64,000 nucleotides of DNA, from NCBI RefSeq assembly GCF_900103445.1, contig NZ_FNHS01000006.1:62001-126000 (forward strand), given 5' to 3'. Below the pieces are notes generated by a model, which searched no databases, was not told the DNA's origin, and was given only the letters and a program-made list of their open reading frames with translations. The stretch is from Methylobacterium phyllostachyos. GTDB taxonomy: Bacteria > Pseudomonadota > Alphaproteobacteria > Rhizobiales > Beijerinckiaceae. The position numbers and the translations under genes were made by a program. Each line of letters opens with the position of its first letter. Within the stretch, counting starts at the first letter, position 1. Positions 38,185-46,932 of the stretch are shown piece after piece.

Positions 38185-38757
38185 TCAGCGGTTGGCGCCG
38201 GGCACCCAGAGGACGTCGTCCGCGCCATCCGCGTTGGCCGTACGGCTCGCCACGAACAGGAAATCCGACAGGCGGTTCAGGTAACGCAGCGCCTCGGGCG
38301 AGACGGTTTCGTCCTCCTGCGCGGCGAGGCTGACGGCCAGACGCTCGGCGCGCCGGCAGACGGTGCGGGCGAGGTGCAAGGCCGCGGAGGCCGCCGAGCC
38401 GCCGGGCAGAACGAAGGATTTCAGCGGCGGGATCACCGCGTTGAGGCTGTCGATATCCCGCTCCAGGCGGTCCACTTGGCTCGCGACGATCCGCAGCGGC
38501 TCGTAGGGGAGGGGTTCCGGACTCGGCGGCGTCGCGAGGTCCGCACCCAGGTCGAAGAGATCATTCTGGATCGCGCCGAGCATCCCGTCGAGCACACCCG
38601 TCGTGTGAAGGCGGACGAGGCCGATGCAGGCATTGGTCTCATCGACGGTGCCGTAGGTCTCGACCCGCAGATTCGCCTTGGAGCGGCGTTGGCCGTCCGC
38701 CAGCGCGGTCGTGCCGTTATCGCCGGTGCGCGTGTAGATCTTGTTGAGCTTGACCAC
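38185..38757 (-). CDS. pduO: PduO-type cob(I)alamin adenosyltransferase
   Basis: A 190-residue corrinoid adenosyltransferase that makes adenosylcobalamin from cob(I)alamin and ATP. The ATP-binding N-terminal signature KIYTRTGDNGTTALADGQR and the trimer-interface motifs TYGTVDETNACIGLVR and PGGSAASAALHLARTVCRRA are present. GTG 38757 begins MVKLNKIYT. Its location beside etfB and a HIG1-like gene is a familiar order in Hyphomicrobiales. It would supply cofactor for methylmalonyl- and ethylmalonyl-CoA mutases. Confidence 0.95.
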   Translation of the reverse strand: MVKLNKIYTRTGDNGTTALADGQRRSKANLRVETYGTVDETNACIGLVRLHTTGVLDGMLGAIQNDLFDLGADLATPPSPEPLPYEPLRIVASQVDRLERDIDSLNAVIPPLKSFVLPGGSAASAALHLARTVCRRAERLAVSLAAQEDETVSPEALRYLNRLSDFLFVASRTANADGADDVLWVPGANR

Positions 38758-38770
38758 GCAGCGGGGCGCC

Positions 38771-39397
38771 TCAGAACGTGTAGCCGATCTTACCACCGAA
38801 ATTGGTCAATCCGCGGTTGTTCGCGCAGAGGCCCGCATTCGACATGTGTTCGACGGTCGCCATGATGCTCCAGTGTTCGGTCAGGCGGAAGCCCAGGGCG
38901 GCGGCCTCGCGGAACATCGGCGAGCATCCGAGCGTGTTGAAGCCGTAGGGCGTCTGGTCCTTCGGTCCGGTATAGCCATTGTGGGCCACGCCGCCGAAGA
39001 ACCCGTCGAGGAAGACGCGACGGTTGAAGGTCTCCGGGAAAACCTCCAGCGTCCAGGTCGCGCCGAGATAGGCGTAGCTGGTCCGGCCGCCGGTGTTGTA
39101 GCTGCCGCCCACCGTCGGCCGCGGCACGAAGGCCTGCCAGAACGGGTCGGCGCTGATGACCGGCTTGGCGAAGAGAATCTCGCCGTTGACGTTCGCCTTG
39201 CTGAAGCCCGGAAGCTTGCCCTCGGCGCTGCCGGGATCCTGAACCGAGCCGCCGATGCGGACCTCGGAGACGATGCTGAGCGGCTGGGCCGGGGCCACGT
39301 AGGCCGCCGGGGGCGGCGCAAGATCCGCAGCCGAGACGGGCAGGACCGCGGCGGCGGTCATCAGGCCCACGAGACAGGTGCGGAAAGGGGCGGTCAT
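38771..39397 (-). CDS. Acyloxyacyl hydrolase (PagL-like) outer-membrane protein
   Basis: A 208-residue protein with a signal peptide (CLVGLMTAAAVLPVSAADL) and a beta-barrel-like body ending in an aromatic residue (GGKIGYTF), typical of outer-membrane insertion. The PagL active-site motif EHMSNAG is present (His184, Ser186). At the place of the PagL catalytic Glu, 12 residues after the Ser, Thr198 occurs, so lipid A 3-O-deacylase activity is uncertain. Several Cys and a Pro-rich start are seen. It lies 14 bases upstream of pduO on the same strand. Confidence 0.82.
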   Translation of the reverse strand: MTAPFRTCLVGLMTAAAVLPVSAADLAPPPAAYVAPAQPLSIVSEVRIGGSVQDPGSAEGKLPGFSKANVNGEILFAKPVISADPFWQAFVPRPTVGGSYNTGGRTSYAYLGATWTLEVFPETFNRRVFLDGFFGGVAHNGYTGPKDQTPYGFNTLGCSPMFREAAALGFRLTEHWSIMATVEHMSNAGLCANNRGLTNFGGKIGYTF

Positions 39398-39535
39398 GGG
39401 GGCTCGGCCGAAGAGTCTTCGTTTTTCGTTGCTACCGAGCGTAGCACGCGGCTTCCGGCTCACGCCGCCTATTCATCCGCGGCGGCGGCGAAAGCCGCGG
39501 GGTGCGGCAGCCCGGTCACACCCGCGACGCTTGTC

Positions 39536-39721
39536 TCAGGCGGAGCGCCACCAGACCACGCCCATGATGATCACGATGGCGACGAACTGCAGCAGGACCC
39601 GCAACCGCATCAATTTCTGCGAGAGGTTGGCGCTGCCGCCGCGCATCATGTTGGTGAGGCCGAAGAACAGAACGAAGGCGACGGCCAGGCAGGCCAGGAG
39701 AACGAGGGTGTTCGACGACAT
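39536..39721 (-). CDS. Twin-transmembrane (HIG1-like) small protein
   Basis: A 61-residue protein with two membrane helices (SNTLVLLACLAVAFVLFFGL and LRVLLQFVAIVIIMGVVWW) joined by a polar NMMRGGSANLSQKLMRLR loop. This is the HIG_1/twin-TM layout that in Hyphomicrobiales often sits next to the cobalamin adenosyltransferase gene. HIG1 proteins in other organisms associate with respiratory complexes. ATG 39721 was chosen because it opens the first helix directly. Confidence 0.8.
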   Translation of the reverse strand: MSSNTLVLLACLAVAFVLFFGLTNMMRGGSANLSQKLMRLRVLLQFVAIVIIMGVVWWRSA

Positions 39722-39790
39722 GGGGACGGCGTTCCGGGCGTGATGGGAACCGCGAACCGGTTCCACATCGCTGGGTGAGTGAGGGCGGGC

Positions 39791-42397
39791 TCAGTTGCGG
39801 CGGAGCAGGCGCTCGAAATAGTCGAGTTCCTCGCGGGGCCGCGACGGGTCGCCGAGCTTGCGCCGCAACTCCTCCATGATGCGCCGGGCCCGCTGGACAG
39901 CGGACTCGTCGGCGGTGGGCACGCGGACCCGACCGTCGCTCATGTCGCGGCCGCGGGTGGGACGCCCGAGGGGGTCGTCGTCGCGGGCGCCGGCCTGACC
40001 CTGCTGCCCCGGCTGCTGGCCGCCTTCCTGCTGACCCTCGCCCTGGCCCTGTCCTTCGGCCATCTCCTGCATCTGCTGCGCCATGCCTTCGGCGCCCTTT
40101 TTCAGCCCGTCGAGGGCGCGACCCTGCGCATCCACGGCCTCGCCCGAATCGCCCTGCTTGAGGGCGTTCTCGGCCTCGCGCATGGCATCCTCGGCGTCGG
40201 ACAGACCCTGCTCACCGCGCATGCCGTTCTCCTTCATGCGCTGTTCCAGCTCTTCCAGGCGCTGCCGGAGCGCCTGCTGCCGCTCGCCGGCATCGCCCTG
40301 CTGACTCTGGCCCTGCTGCCCCTGGCCCTGCTGCCCCTGCTGCTTCTGACCCGGCTGCTGTCCGCGCTGGCCCTGCTGCTGCCCGCTCTTGGGCTGACGC
40401 TGGCCGCCGCGTTGTTCCTGACCATCCTTGTAGGTCTGGTCGCGCAGGCCCTGCTGCTCCTTGGCCATCGCATCGAGGTCGCGCATCTGCTTCTGCATCT
40501 CGCGGGAACTCTGATCCGAGCGGCTGCCGCGTTCGGCGGTCTGGAGGTTCTCCAGAACGTTGCGCAACTGATCCATCAGGCGCTGCGCCTCGGCGGTATC
40601 GCCGCGCTTCATCGCGTCCGCCATGTCCTGGATCATCTTGTCGAGATCCTGGGGCGTGACGGTCTTGGATTGCTGGCCGTTCTGTTGCTGGCGCTCGCCG
40701 GTCTTGCCGGGGTCGCGCCCCTGCTTCTGGGCCATCTCGGACAGGAATTTGTCCAGCGCCTGCTTCAGATCCTGGGTCAGGCGCTTGATCTCGTCGTCGG
40801 GCGCGTTGCGGTCGATGGCCTCCTTCAGCCGGTCCTGCGCCTGACGCAGTTGCTTCTCGGCGTCCGACAGGTCGCCGTCCTCGATCTTCAGCGCCATTTC
40901 CCAGAGCAGGTCCGCGACCGCGACGAGCTCGGAATCGGAACGCGCGCGGCGCAGGCGCTCGGTGGCGGTCTTCAGCCCCAGGAACACCGCGGGTTGCGGC
41001 GTGAACATCTCGGGGGCGACCAGCAGCGCATCGAGCGCCGCCTGGACCCAGGGGCGGTCCGAATCGGGTGCTGTGACGAGGCGGCGACGATCCTCGGCCA
41101 GCGCACGCGCCAGCGGGTCGCGGAACGGCCGCGCCGGCAGCGTGATCTCGGTCTCCGGCGTCCGGGCTTCCTGCCCGGCCTCGTCCTTGACGGTGATGCG
41201 GTAGCGCACCCGGGCGCCCGACCATGCATTGTCGGTCAGATCGACCAGGGTCTTGGTGTCGGTTTCCCCCGAGGCGTCGGCCGGGAGCGCGAGGTTGATG
41301 TGCGGCAGCGGCACCAGCGAGCGGCCAGGCTTGATCGGTGCGATCTCGGCTTCGGCCGAGCTGATCCCGTAATCGTCCTTGGCACGGTAGGTGAGGTTGA
41401 AGGTCCCGCGACCGTTCACCTCCGGTCCGCCGACGGCCGTCACCTCCGGCGGCCGGTCGGGAATCGCATCCACGGTCAGGCGTTGCCGGCCGGCCGGGGT
41501 CACAATCGTCAGCTCCGCGGCGCCGACGATCCGGTAGCGCTCCTCGCGCAGGTCTGGGCGCTGCTCCTGACCTGGGACCGGGACGAGCCCGGCATTGGGC
41601 GTCAGCGTGGTGTTGGCCGCGGCCTTGCCCTGGCCGGCGATGCGCACGATGAGCTGCGCGTTGACCGGGGCCCGTAGGTGCTGGTCGGTCCCGTCCATGG
41701 CGATCAGCAGGGGCGGCAGCCGCGTATAGAGCGGCGGATCGATCCAGCCATCGACGCGGAAGTTCGGTCCCGGCGCTGCCGGCTCCTGCCAATCGAACGC
41801 GGCGGCGATCCGCTCGCGCCATTCGGGGCCGGCCGCAAACAGGCTGGCCACCGCCGCAACCACCAGCCCCGCACGGAGCGCGAAGGGATCGTGCCGGGTC
41901 ATGCCCGGCCGGGGCGGGCCGACCCGCAAGGCCGCCACGGCCCGCGCGGCGCGACTCTGGTGGAGGGCCCAGAGTGCCCGGCTGCCGGAATCGGCTGCAC
42001 CCACCGCCAGGGTGTCCTGGGCGGTCGAAGCCGGCCCGTGACGCAGGGCCGGATCGCGCGCCGAAGCCTCTCGGTCGAGCCGGGTCAGCGCCGAGCGCCG
42101 CTCGATCCTTCTGACGTGGACGAGTGGTAGGAGGGCGGCAACCAGCAGCACGGCCAGGACGGCTAGACCCAGCTGCCGCCAGAGGGGTGGCAGATCGAGC
42201 CAGACACCCGCCCAGGACAGGATCAGGAACAGCAGAACGACCCCGAGGCCGCGCCAGAGCAAGGGCCAGGCCTGCTCCCACAACGCCGCCGCGCGGGCCT
42301 GGGCGACCAGACGGTCGAGCCGCGCGGCTGCGCCGTCGCTCTCCGTCCGCGGGCCGTTCTCGCCGCTATCGCTCTCGAAGCCGCCTTTACCGATCAC
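39791..42397 (-). CDS. TIGR02302 family membrane protein
   Basis: An 868-residue protein of the large DUF4175/TIGR02302 family found in alphaproteobacteria. Three N-terminal membrane helices (WPLLWRGLGVVLLFLILSWA, LGLAVLAVLLVAALLPL, LRAGLVVAAVASLFAA) are followed by a periplasmic Ig-like region (PPEVTAVGGPEVNGRGTFNL) and a long charged helical region. A low-complexity Gln/Gly-rich segment (GQQRGQQPGQKQQGQQGQGQ) precedes the C-terminus. Function unknown. GTG start at 42397. It is a large single gene between phaZ and the HIG1-like gene. Confidence 0.9.
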   Translation of the reverse strand: MIGKGGFESDSGENGPRTESDGAAARLDRLVAQARAAALWEQAWPLLWRGLGVVLLFLILSWAGVWLDLPPLWRQLGLAVLAVLLVAALLPLVHVRRIERRSALTRLDREASARDPALRHGPASTAQDTLAVGAADSGSRALWALHQSRAARAVAALRVGPPRPGMTRHDPFALRAGLVVAAVASLFAAGPEWRERIAAAFDWQEPAAPGPNFRVDGWIDPPLYTRLPPLLIAMDGTDQHLRAPVNAQLIVRIAGQGKAAANTTLTPNAGLVPVPGQEQRPDLREERYRIVGAAELTIVTPAGRQRLTVDAIPDRPPEVTAVGGPEVNGRGTFNLTYRAKDDYGISSAEAEIAPIKPGRSLVPLPHINLALPADASGETDTKTLVDLTDNAWSGARVRYRITVKDEAGQEARTPETEITLPARPFRDPLARALAEDRRRLVTAPDSDRPWVQAALDALLVAPEMFTPQPAVFLGLKTATERLRRARSDSELVAVADLLWEMALKIEDGDLSDAEKQLRQAQDRLKEAIDRNAPDDEIKRLTQDLKQALDKFLSEMAQKQGRDPGKTGERQQQNGQQSKTVTPQDLDKMIQDMADAMKRGDTAEAQRLMDQLRNVLENLQTAERGSRSDQSSREMQKQMRDLDAMAKEQQGLRDQTYKDGQEQRGGQRQPKSGQQQGQRGQQPGQKQQGQQGQGQQGQSQQGDAGERQQALRQRLEELEQRMKENGMRGEQGLSDAEDAMREAENALKQGDSGEAVDAQGRALDGLKKGAEGMAQQMQEMAEGQGQGEGQQEGGQQPGQQGQAGARDDDPLGRPTRGRDMSDGRVRVPTADESAVQRARRIMEELRRKLGDPSRPREELDYFERLLRRN

Positions 42398-42509
42398 GCC
42401 GATCGTTCCGCCTCGCGTCCCGGCATCGGGGGCAATCCCGGCGCCAACCCTGTGAGGCTATCATGGTGGGCCGGCCCGGTCGGCGGGTCAAATCGGCGCT
42501 GGGTGACGC

Positions 42510-43718
42510 TCAGTTGTGCGCCTGGATGAAGTTGCGCACCTGCGGGTAGATCTGCGTCTCCCACCGCCGGCCCGCGAAGACGCCGTAATGGCCGACTCCG
42601 GGCTGAAGGTGGTGGCTGCGCATGTACGGGGGGAGGCCGGTACAGAGGTCGTGGGCCGCCATGGTTTGGCCGACCGCGCAGATATCGTCCCGCTCGCCCT
42701 CCACGGTCATCAGGGCCGTGCGGCGGATCGACCCGAGATCGATCGGCTCGCCGCGATAGCGCACCGCATTCTGGGCCAGGGCGTGATCCTGGAACACCGT
42801 CTTGACGGTCTCCAGGTAGAACTCGGCCGCGAGGTCGAGCACGGCGAAATATTCGTCGTAGAAGGTCTCGATCGCCTCGGCCTTCGCGTGCTCGCCGTTG
42901 GCCATGTGCCAGAACAGGTCGGCGTGGCCCTGGATATGGCGCTTGGCATTCATCGACATGAAGGCCGAGACCTGCATGAATCCGGGATACACCTTGCGAC
43001 CGGCACCCTTGTGGCGGTTCGGGACCGTGGCGATCAGGTTCTGCTCGAACCACGCGATCGGCTTCGAGGTCGCGAGTTCGTTGACCCCGGTGGGATTGAT
43101 CCGGCAATCCACCGGGCCGGCCATCAGGGTCATGCTGCGCGGCGCGGCCGCGTCCTTGGCCTGCGCCATCGCGGCGGCGGCGACCAGCGCCTGTACCGCG
43201 GGCTGGCAGACCGCCACCATGTGGGCACCTTCGCCGATCGTCTGCAGGAAGTGGACGAGGTGGCCGACATAATCGTCGAAGCCGAACCGCCCCTCCGCAA
43301 GGGGCACGTCGCGGGCGTTGTGCCAGTCGGTGATGTAGACGTCGTGGTCCGGCAGCATCGTGCGCACCGTCGCGCGCAACAGCGTGGCGAAATGGCCCGA
43401 CATGGGCGCGACCATCAGCACCTTGGGCTGCTCGGCGTGAATGTCCTTCTTGAAGTGCATGAGCGTGGCGAACGGCGTGACCACCACCGGCTCCTCGGTG
43501 ACCGGGACGCTCCGGTTGCCGACATCGACCGCGTCGATGCCGAAGGGCGGCCGCGCGAAGGTCAGGCCGGCCCGCATCATCATCCGGGCGCCCGCCGACA
43601 TCCACGTGATCGGCTCGCCCAGGCCGACCCAAGGCGACCAGACGTCGTTGAGCACTTTGCCCCAAGCTCGCGTCTGGGCGGCGATGTCGGTCTGCAGGTC
43701 GAACGCATCGTACAGCAT
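42510..43718 (-). CDS. phaZ: Intracellular polyhydroxybutyrate depolymerase
   Basis: A 402-residue alpha/beta-hydrolase of the intracellular PHB depolymerase family (PhaZ1-like). It has KVLMVAPMSGHFATLLRATV with the oxyanion region and DHDVYITDWHNARDVPL. The nucleophile elbow VAVCQPAVQAL carries Cys171 in place of Ser, as in the Ralstonia enzyme. The C-terminal His lies in HHLQPGVGHYGVFAGRRW. It mobilises stored PHB to 3-hydroxybutyrate in the cytoplasm. ATG 43718 was chosen over a codon 14 residues upstream because it opens the family N-terminus MLYDAFDLQTD. Confidence 0.94.
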   Translation of the reverse strand: MLYDAFDLQTDIAAQTRAWGKVLNDVWSPWVGLGEPITWMSAGARMMMRAGLTFARPPFGIDAVDVGNRSVPVTEEPVVVTPFATLMHFKKDIHAEQPKVLMVAPMSGHFATLLRATVRTMLPDHDVYITDWHNARDVPLAEGRFGFDDYVGHLVHFLQTIGEGAHMVAVCQPAVQALVAAAAMAQAKDAAAPRSMTLMAGPVDCRINPTGVNELATSKPIAWFEQNLIATVPNRHKGAGRKVYPGFMQVSAFMSMNAKRHIQGHADLFWHMANGEHAKAEAIETFYDEYFAVLDLAAEFYLETVKTVFQDHALAQNAVRYRGEPIDLGSIRRTALMTVEGERDDICAVGQTMAAHDLCTGLPPYMRSHHLQPGVGHYGVFAGRRWETQIYPQVRNFIQAHN

Positions 43719-43996
43719 CGGGCAGACACTCGCGGCGCCCTGCCCGGCACGCGGGCTCACGGGGCAGAAATGTTGGCGGATGCCGGGATCAGACTTGCAT
43801 CAGCTTGGCCGGGCAGGATGGTTGCGGTTCCCAAGTCCCGCAACTGTCGGGGAGCGAAAGCCGCGAAGAAGACTACCGACGTGGCTTTGATGCATCATTC
43901 GGGACCCGAACGGTGCATTGGTGCGGATGGACGCGCGCCCCGCCTAATCTCCGGTCGATACTGCGGCCGGTTCGTCCAGGCGCCCGTCGATGAGGG

Positions 43997-44242
43997 TCAG
44001 GACGCCCGGTGAACTTCGGCCCCGGTGTCGATCTCGGTCCGGCGATGCTCGCAGGCGATCTTGAGATATCGGTCACCGCCCCCGGGCAAGCCGGCCTGCG
44101 CGGCCATGGCCTGCGCGTGCATCAGACACTCCATCGGCGTGTGGGCCGGGGCGACAATGACGTCGAGCGCGGTATCACGGGAGCAATCCTGGGCCAGCAG
44201 CGTGCCGGCGCAGACCAGGGCGACGGAGAGCAGTTCGGACAT
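43997..44242 (-). CDS. Small secreted-type protein, unknown
   Basis: An 81-residue protein with a short hydrophobic start (MSELLSVALVCAGTLLAQDC) that may be a signal peptide or lipobox-like sequence (LLAQDC). A Cys-containing body follows (MECLMHAQAMAAQAG, YLKIACEHRR). GAGG lies 6 bases before ATG 44242. No family is named with confidence. It reads in the same direction as the next small gene upstream. Confidence 0.65.
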   Translation of the reverse strand: MSELLSVALVCAGTLLAQDCSRDTALDVIVAPAHTPMECLMHAQAMAAQAGLPGGGDRYLKIACEHRRTEIDTGAEVHRAS

Positions 44243-44392
44243 GACGGACCTCGGCTTTGCGCGATCGAAAGGTCCGCGGATTGCTCTGGCGTGCGAGCCG
44301 CCGCGTTGTCGTTGCCTGGGTGTTCCTCGAAGGTGTTGAGAGGTGTAAGCACACCGTATGCCAGTTGTGCCGACCGGTAGAAGTGCCGTCAG

Positions 44393-44602
44393 TCATTCGC
44401 GCGCCGGCAGCCAATGGGTCTCCGGCTCCTTGGGCGGCAGAAGCTTCGCAACGGCGTCGAGATCGACCACGTAATGCTCCGTCAGCATGCGCCACATCTC
44501 GACGGGTGAGCCAGCTTGAGGCTTCAGGCTGTCGAGAGCCCGGGCCACCAGGGCCGTATTCAGCAGCTTCGGACGTTGCAGCAGTGGATCGGCGTTAAGC
44601 AT
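44393..44602 (-). CDS. Small hypothetical protein
   Basis: A 69-residue soluble-looking protein (MLNADPLLQRPKLLNTALVA ... EMWRMLTEHYVVDLDAVAKL). A very good ribosome site, AGGAG, lies 8 bases before ATG 44602, which is the main support. No membrane segment or motif is recognised. It is 150 bases upstream of another small gene on the same strand. Confidence 0.68.
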   Translation of the reverse strand: MLNADPLLQRPKLLNTALVARALDSLKPQAGSPVEMWRMLTEHYVVDLDAVAKLLPPKEPETHWLPARE

Positions 44603-44944
44603 CGGCTACGCTCCTTTGCGGTGGGCATAACCTCCTGCCACTGTGGTTAACGTCCGGTTACCGCGCAGGGCCAGACCTTGCGAACGTCTTCGGAAATCTT
44701 GCCGTCGCTATTTCTGTGCGAAGTTGAATTGGATTGGACAATCTTGAGCAGTGGTCCGCGTTCCTGATGTCGGGGGATCCGAAGCGCGGTCGTGGGTCTC
44801 CCGCGAATCGTTTGTCGGCATTCGGGCTGGCCGCTTCCGGTTCACAAGCACCAACCCATCCCTTATCAGGCTGGCGGATCGAGGCCGGGCAGGGCTAGGC
44901 CGAGGCGGCGCGCGCCTTCATGCCGATCGTGCGAGCGGAACATC
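44603..44944. other. Intergenic region upstream of maf
   Basis: About 340 bases between a small leftward gene and maf. The left half is relatively AT-rich (GAATTGGATTGGACAATC) and probably holds promoters for both. No gene, repeat or RNA is recognised. Confidence 0.4.
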
Positions 44945-45598
44945 ATGGACGCCAAACCACACGCGATCGGCGCGACTCAGGGGCCGACCGCCCGCCTCGT
45001 GCTCGCCTCCGCTTCGCCGCGCCGGCTCGCGCTGCTGCAGCAGATCGGCATCGAGCCGGCCGCCCTGCTGCCGGCCGAGATCGATGAGACCCCCCGCAAG
45101 GCCGAGCCGCCCCGCGATCTCGCCCGCCGCCTGGCGCGCACAAAGCTCGCCACCGCAGAGGCGGCCCTGCACATGGAGGACAAGGGGGCGCCGACATGGC
45201 TGCTCTCGGCCGATACGGTGGTGGCGGTTGGCCGGCGGGTGCTTCCCAAGGCCGAGATCCCGGACGAGGCGGCGGATTGCCTGCGTCTCCTATCGGGCCG
45301 TCAGCACCGGGTGTTCACGGCGATCTGCCTGCTCTCGCCGCGCGGCCGTCGCGAGCGGATCGTCGAGACGCGGGTGCGATTCAAGCGCCTGTCGGGGCGC
45401 GACATCCAGGGCTACGTTGCCTCGGGCGAGTGGCGGGGCAAGGCCGGAGGCTACGCGATCCAGGGTCTCGCCGGCGCCTTCGTGGTGAAGCTCGTCGGCT
45501 CCTACAGCGCCGTGGTCGGGCTGCCCCTCTACGAGACCATGAGCCTCTTGGACGGTGAGGGCTATCCTATCCGGGCCGGCTGGGGCGGCCTCGCGTGA
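44945..45598 (+). CDS. maf: Maf/YceF-type nucleotide pyrophosphatase
   Basis: A 217-residue Maf family house-cleaning pyrophosphatase. The phosphate-binding N-terminal motif [20 protein letters not shown] (Ser-Pro-Arg-Arg at 24-27), the conserved [19 protein letters not shown] and [20 protein letters not shown] are all clear. Members hydrolyse dTTP/UTP or modified nucleotides to monophosphates. ATG 44945 was taken as start. yacG overlaps its stop by 4 bases (GTGA), as commonly seen. Confidence 0.93.
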   Translation: MDAKPHAIGATQGPTARLVLASASPRRLALLQQIGIEPAALLPAEIDETPRKAEPPRDLARRLARTKLATAEAALHMEDKGAPTWLLSADTVVAVGRRVLPKAEIPDEAADCLRLLSGRQHRVFTAICLLSPRGRRERIVETRVRFKRLSGRDIQGYVASGEWRGKAGGYAIQGLAGAFVVKLVGSYSAVVGLPLYETMSLLDGEGYPIRAGWGGLA

Positions 45599-45780
45599 AC
45601 CGGGAGCGGCGCCCGGGCTGCCCGATCTGCCGACAGCCATCCACCCCCGAGTACCGCCCGTTCTGCTCGCAGCGTTGCGCCGATGTCGATCTCGGGCGCT
45701 GGCTGAACGAACGCTACGCCATCCCAGAGGAGATCGACACCGACGATCCCCCTCCGCCGCCCCCGGATCCGGAGCACTGA
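45595..45780 (+). CDS. yacG: DNA gyrase inhibitor YacG
   Basis: A 61-residue zinc protein of the YacG family. Zn ligands are Cys9, Cys12 (GCPIC) and Cys24, Cys28 (FCSQRC), followed by the conserved [16 protein letters not shown]. An acidic Pro-rich tail follows. YacG binds GyrB and inhibits gyrase in E. coli. The GTG start overlaps the maf stop, indicating coupled translation. Confidence 0.94.
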   Translation: MNRERRPGCPICRQPSTPEYRPFCSQRCADVDLGRWLNERYAIPEEIDTDDPPPPPPDPEH

Positions 45781-45823
45781 CACTTTTTGCTGCGTTTCCG
45801 TCACGTCGATGTCACGGCAAGGC

Positions 45824-45852
45824 TGGACAGGCCGCCACGCACTGACTATACC
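45824..45852 (+). promoter_or_regulatory. Promoter of tRNA-Phe
   Basis: TGGACA (45824-45829) and TATACC (45847-45852) are separated by exactly 17 bases and followed by a GC-rich discriminator. The predicted start is about 30 bases before tRNA-Phe. This is the clearest housekeeping promoter in the window. Confidence 0.7.
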
Positions 45853-45887
45853 CCGCGGCGTCCGAGGCGCACGCAGCCGCGGGCGAT

Positions 45888-45963
45888 GCCCAGGTAGCTC
45901 AGTTGGTAGAGCATGCGACTGAAAATCGCAGTGTCGGTGGTTCGATTCCGCCCCTGGGCACCA
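45888..45963 (+). tRNA. tRNA-Phe (anticodon GAA)
   Basis: A 76-base tRNA with acceptor GCCCAGG pairing CCTGGGC, D arm AGCTCAGTTGGTAGAGC, anticodon stem/loop GCGACTGAAAATCGC (anticodon GAA), T loop GTTCGATTC and an encoded ACCA end. All stems pair well. Confidence 0.97.
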
Positions 45964-46317
45964 TCTCCTCGCTGATCACGCAGGCGAGACGTTTCCAACA
46001 TCACCGAACAAGGTCGATCCGCCGGTAAAGCGATAAAATCGCTTGTTGGGTCGGTTCTGCACTCCATCGATTGATGCCTGCACCAGTCTAAGTGCAGCGA
46101 TGGAAATCAGGAACCCGGACGCTGTCTTCCCGCGAACGGCGAGGCGTCTTTTTAATACAGCAATCGATTTGAGATTGATTACCCTCGTCAATCCATGTCG
46201 TCGAATGTCGTACAGTTGCGGATCGGCAACAACATATAATCGTAATGCCGGGATCCTTGATGTGCCCGGAAATCAATCTAACATGCATCAACTTGAGGGT
46301 GAAACGCAGATCGGCCA
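45964..46317. other. Intergenic region after tRNA-Phe
   Basis: About 350 bases, moderately AT-rich from 46140 onward (TTTTTAATACAGCAATCGATTTGA). tRNA 3' ends are common integration sites, but I see no integrase gene or repeat of the tRNA end here. It should hold the promoter for the PAS gene. Confidence 0.4.
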
Positions 46318-46932
46318 ATGCCAAAGCTCAAGACGCTCGTTGGTCCGAGCCGGTTAAAAGAGTTTCAGGTTGCGCTCGATGCCTGCGACGTGGTCGGCAA
46401 TTGGAGCTGGGATGCCGGGACGGATCACGTCCGCTCCGATACGTTCGTGGCCTTGGTGTTCAACGTCGATCCGGAGGAAGCCGAGGCGGGTCTTCCGCTT
46501 TCCGCCTATGCGGCCGGCATCCATCCCACGGACCGGACTCGCGTCCTGACGGCATTTCGTAATCGCAGTCCAGACAGCGGACCTGCGGTGGTCGAGTATC
46601 GCGTCTGCTCGGCCGACGGGATCGTACGCTGGGTGTTATCGCGCGGCCGGTACTCCTACGACAGCGTTGGCCGGCCCCTCCGCGCGCATGGCATCATCGT
46701 CGACATCACCGACCTTCAGGCCCGCGACGGGGACGAGGCGTTCGGAGACCAGGCGGAGGAGCCCGTCCAGACGCCCTTAGATCAGGCGGCCGCAGCGGCC
46801 ATCACGGCGTTCCAGGCCATCGTTCCTCTGAACGACCCGGGGCTCACGGCCCGAGTCGAGGCGCTCCTGTTCGAGATAGGTCGCAAGCTCGCCACCCAGG
46901 AAGCGAACGAGGCGCGCACGCGTCTCAATTGA
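46318..46932 (+). CDS. Single PAS domain protein
   Basis: A 204-residue cytoplasmic protein. Residues about 15-140 form a PAS-fold-3 domain (VGNWSWDAGTDHVRSDT, then IHPTDRTRVLTAFRNR, then VEYRVCSADGIVRWVLSRGR, ending GIIVDITDLQARD). The C-terminal 60 residues are helical with no kinase, GGDEF or HTH output domain. It may act as a sensor that works through a partner. The ribosome site is weak. Its last 8 bases overlap the end of the convergent Crp/Fnr gene. Confidence 0.78.
   Translation: MPKLKTLVGPSRLKEFQVALDACDVVGNWSWDAGTDHVRSDTFVALVFNVDPEEAEAGLPLSAYAAGIHPTDRTRVLTAFRNRSPDSGPAVVEYRVCSADGIVRWVLSRGRYSYDSVGRPLRAHGIIVDITDLQARDGDEAFGDQAEEPVQTPLDQAAAAAITAFQAIVPLNDPGLTARVEALLFEIGRKLATQEANEARTRLN

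Noticed and set aside
39779..41677. A 632-codon forward open frame, very Leu-rich
   Set aside because: It lies antisense to the TIGR02302 gene; the Leu-rich product is the mirror of its Gln/Arg/Glu-rich coding, and no ribosome site or family is seen.
42516..44012. A 498-codon forward open frame opposite phaZ
   Set aside because: His/Arg/Asp-rich shadow of phaZ with no recognisable domain.
45888..46317. tRNA-Phe as an integration site with an adjacent island
   Set aside because: No integrase and no repeat of the tRNA 3' end nearby; the following genes look like ordinary chromosome.
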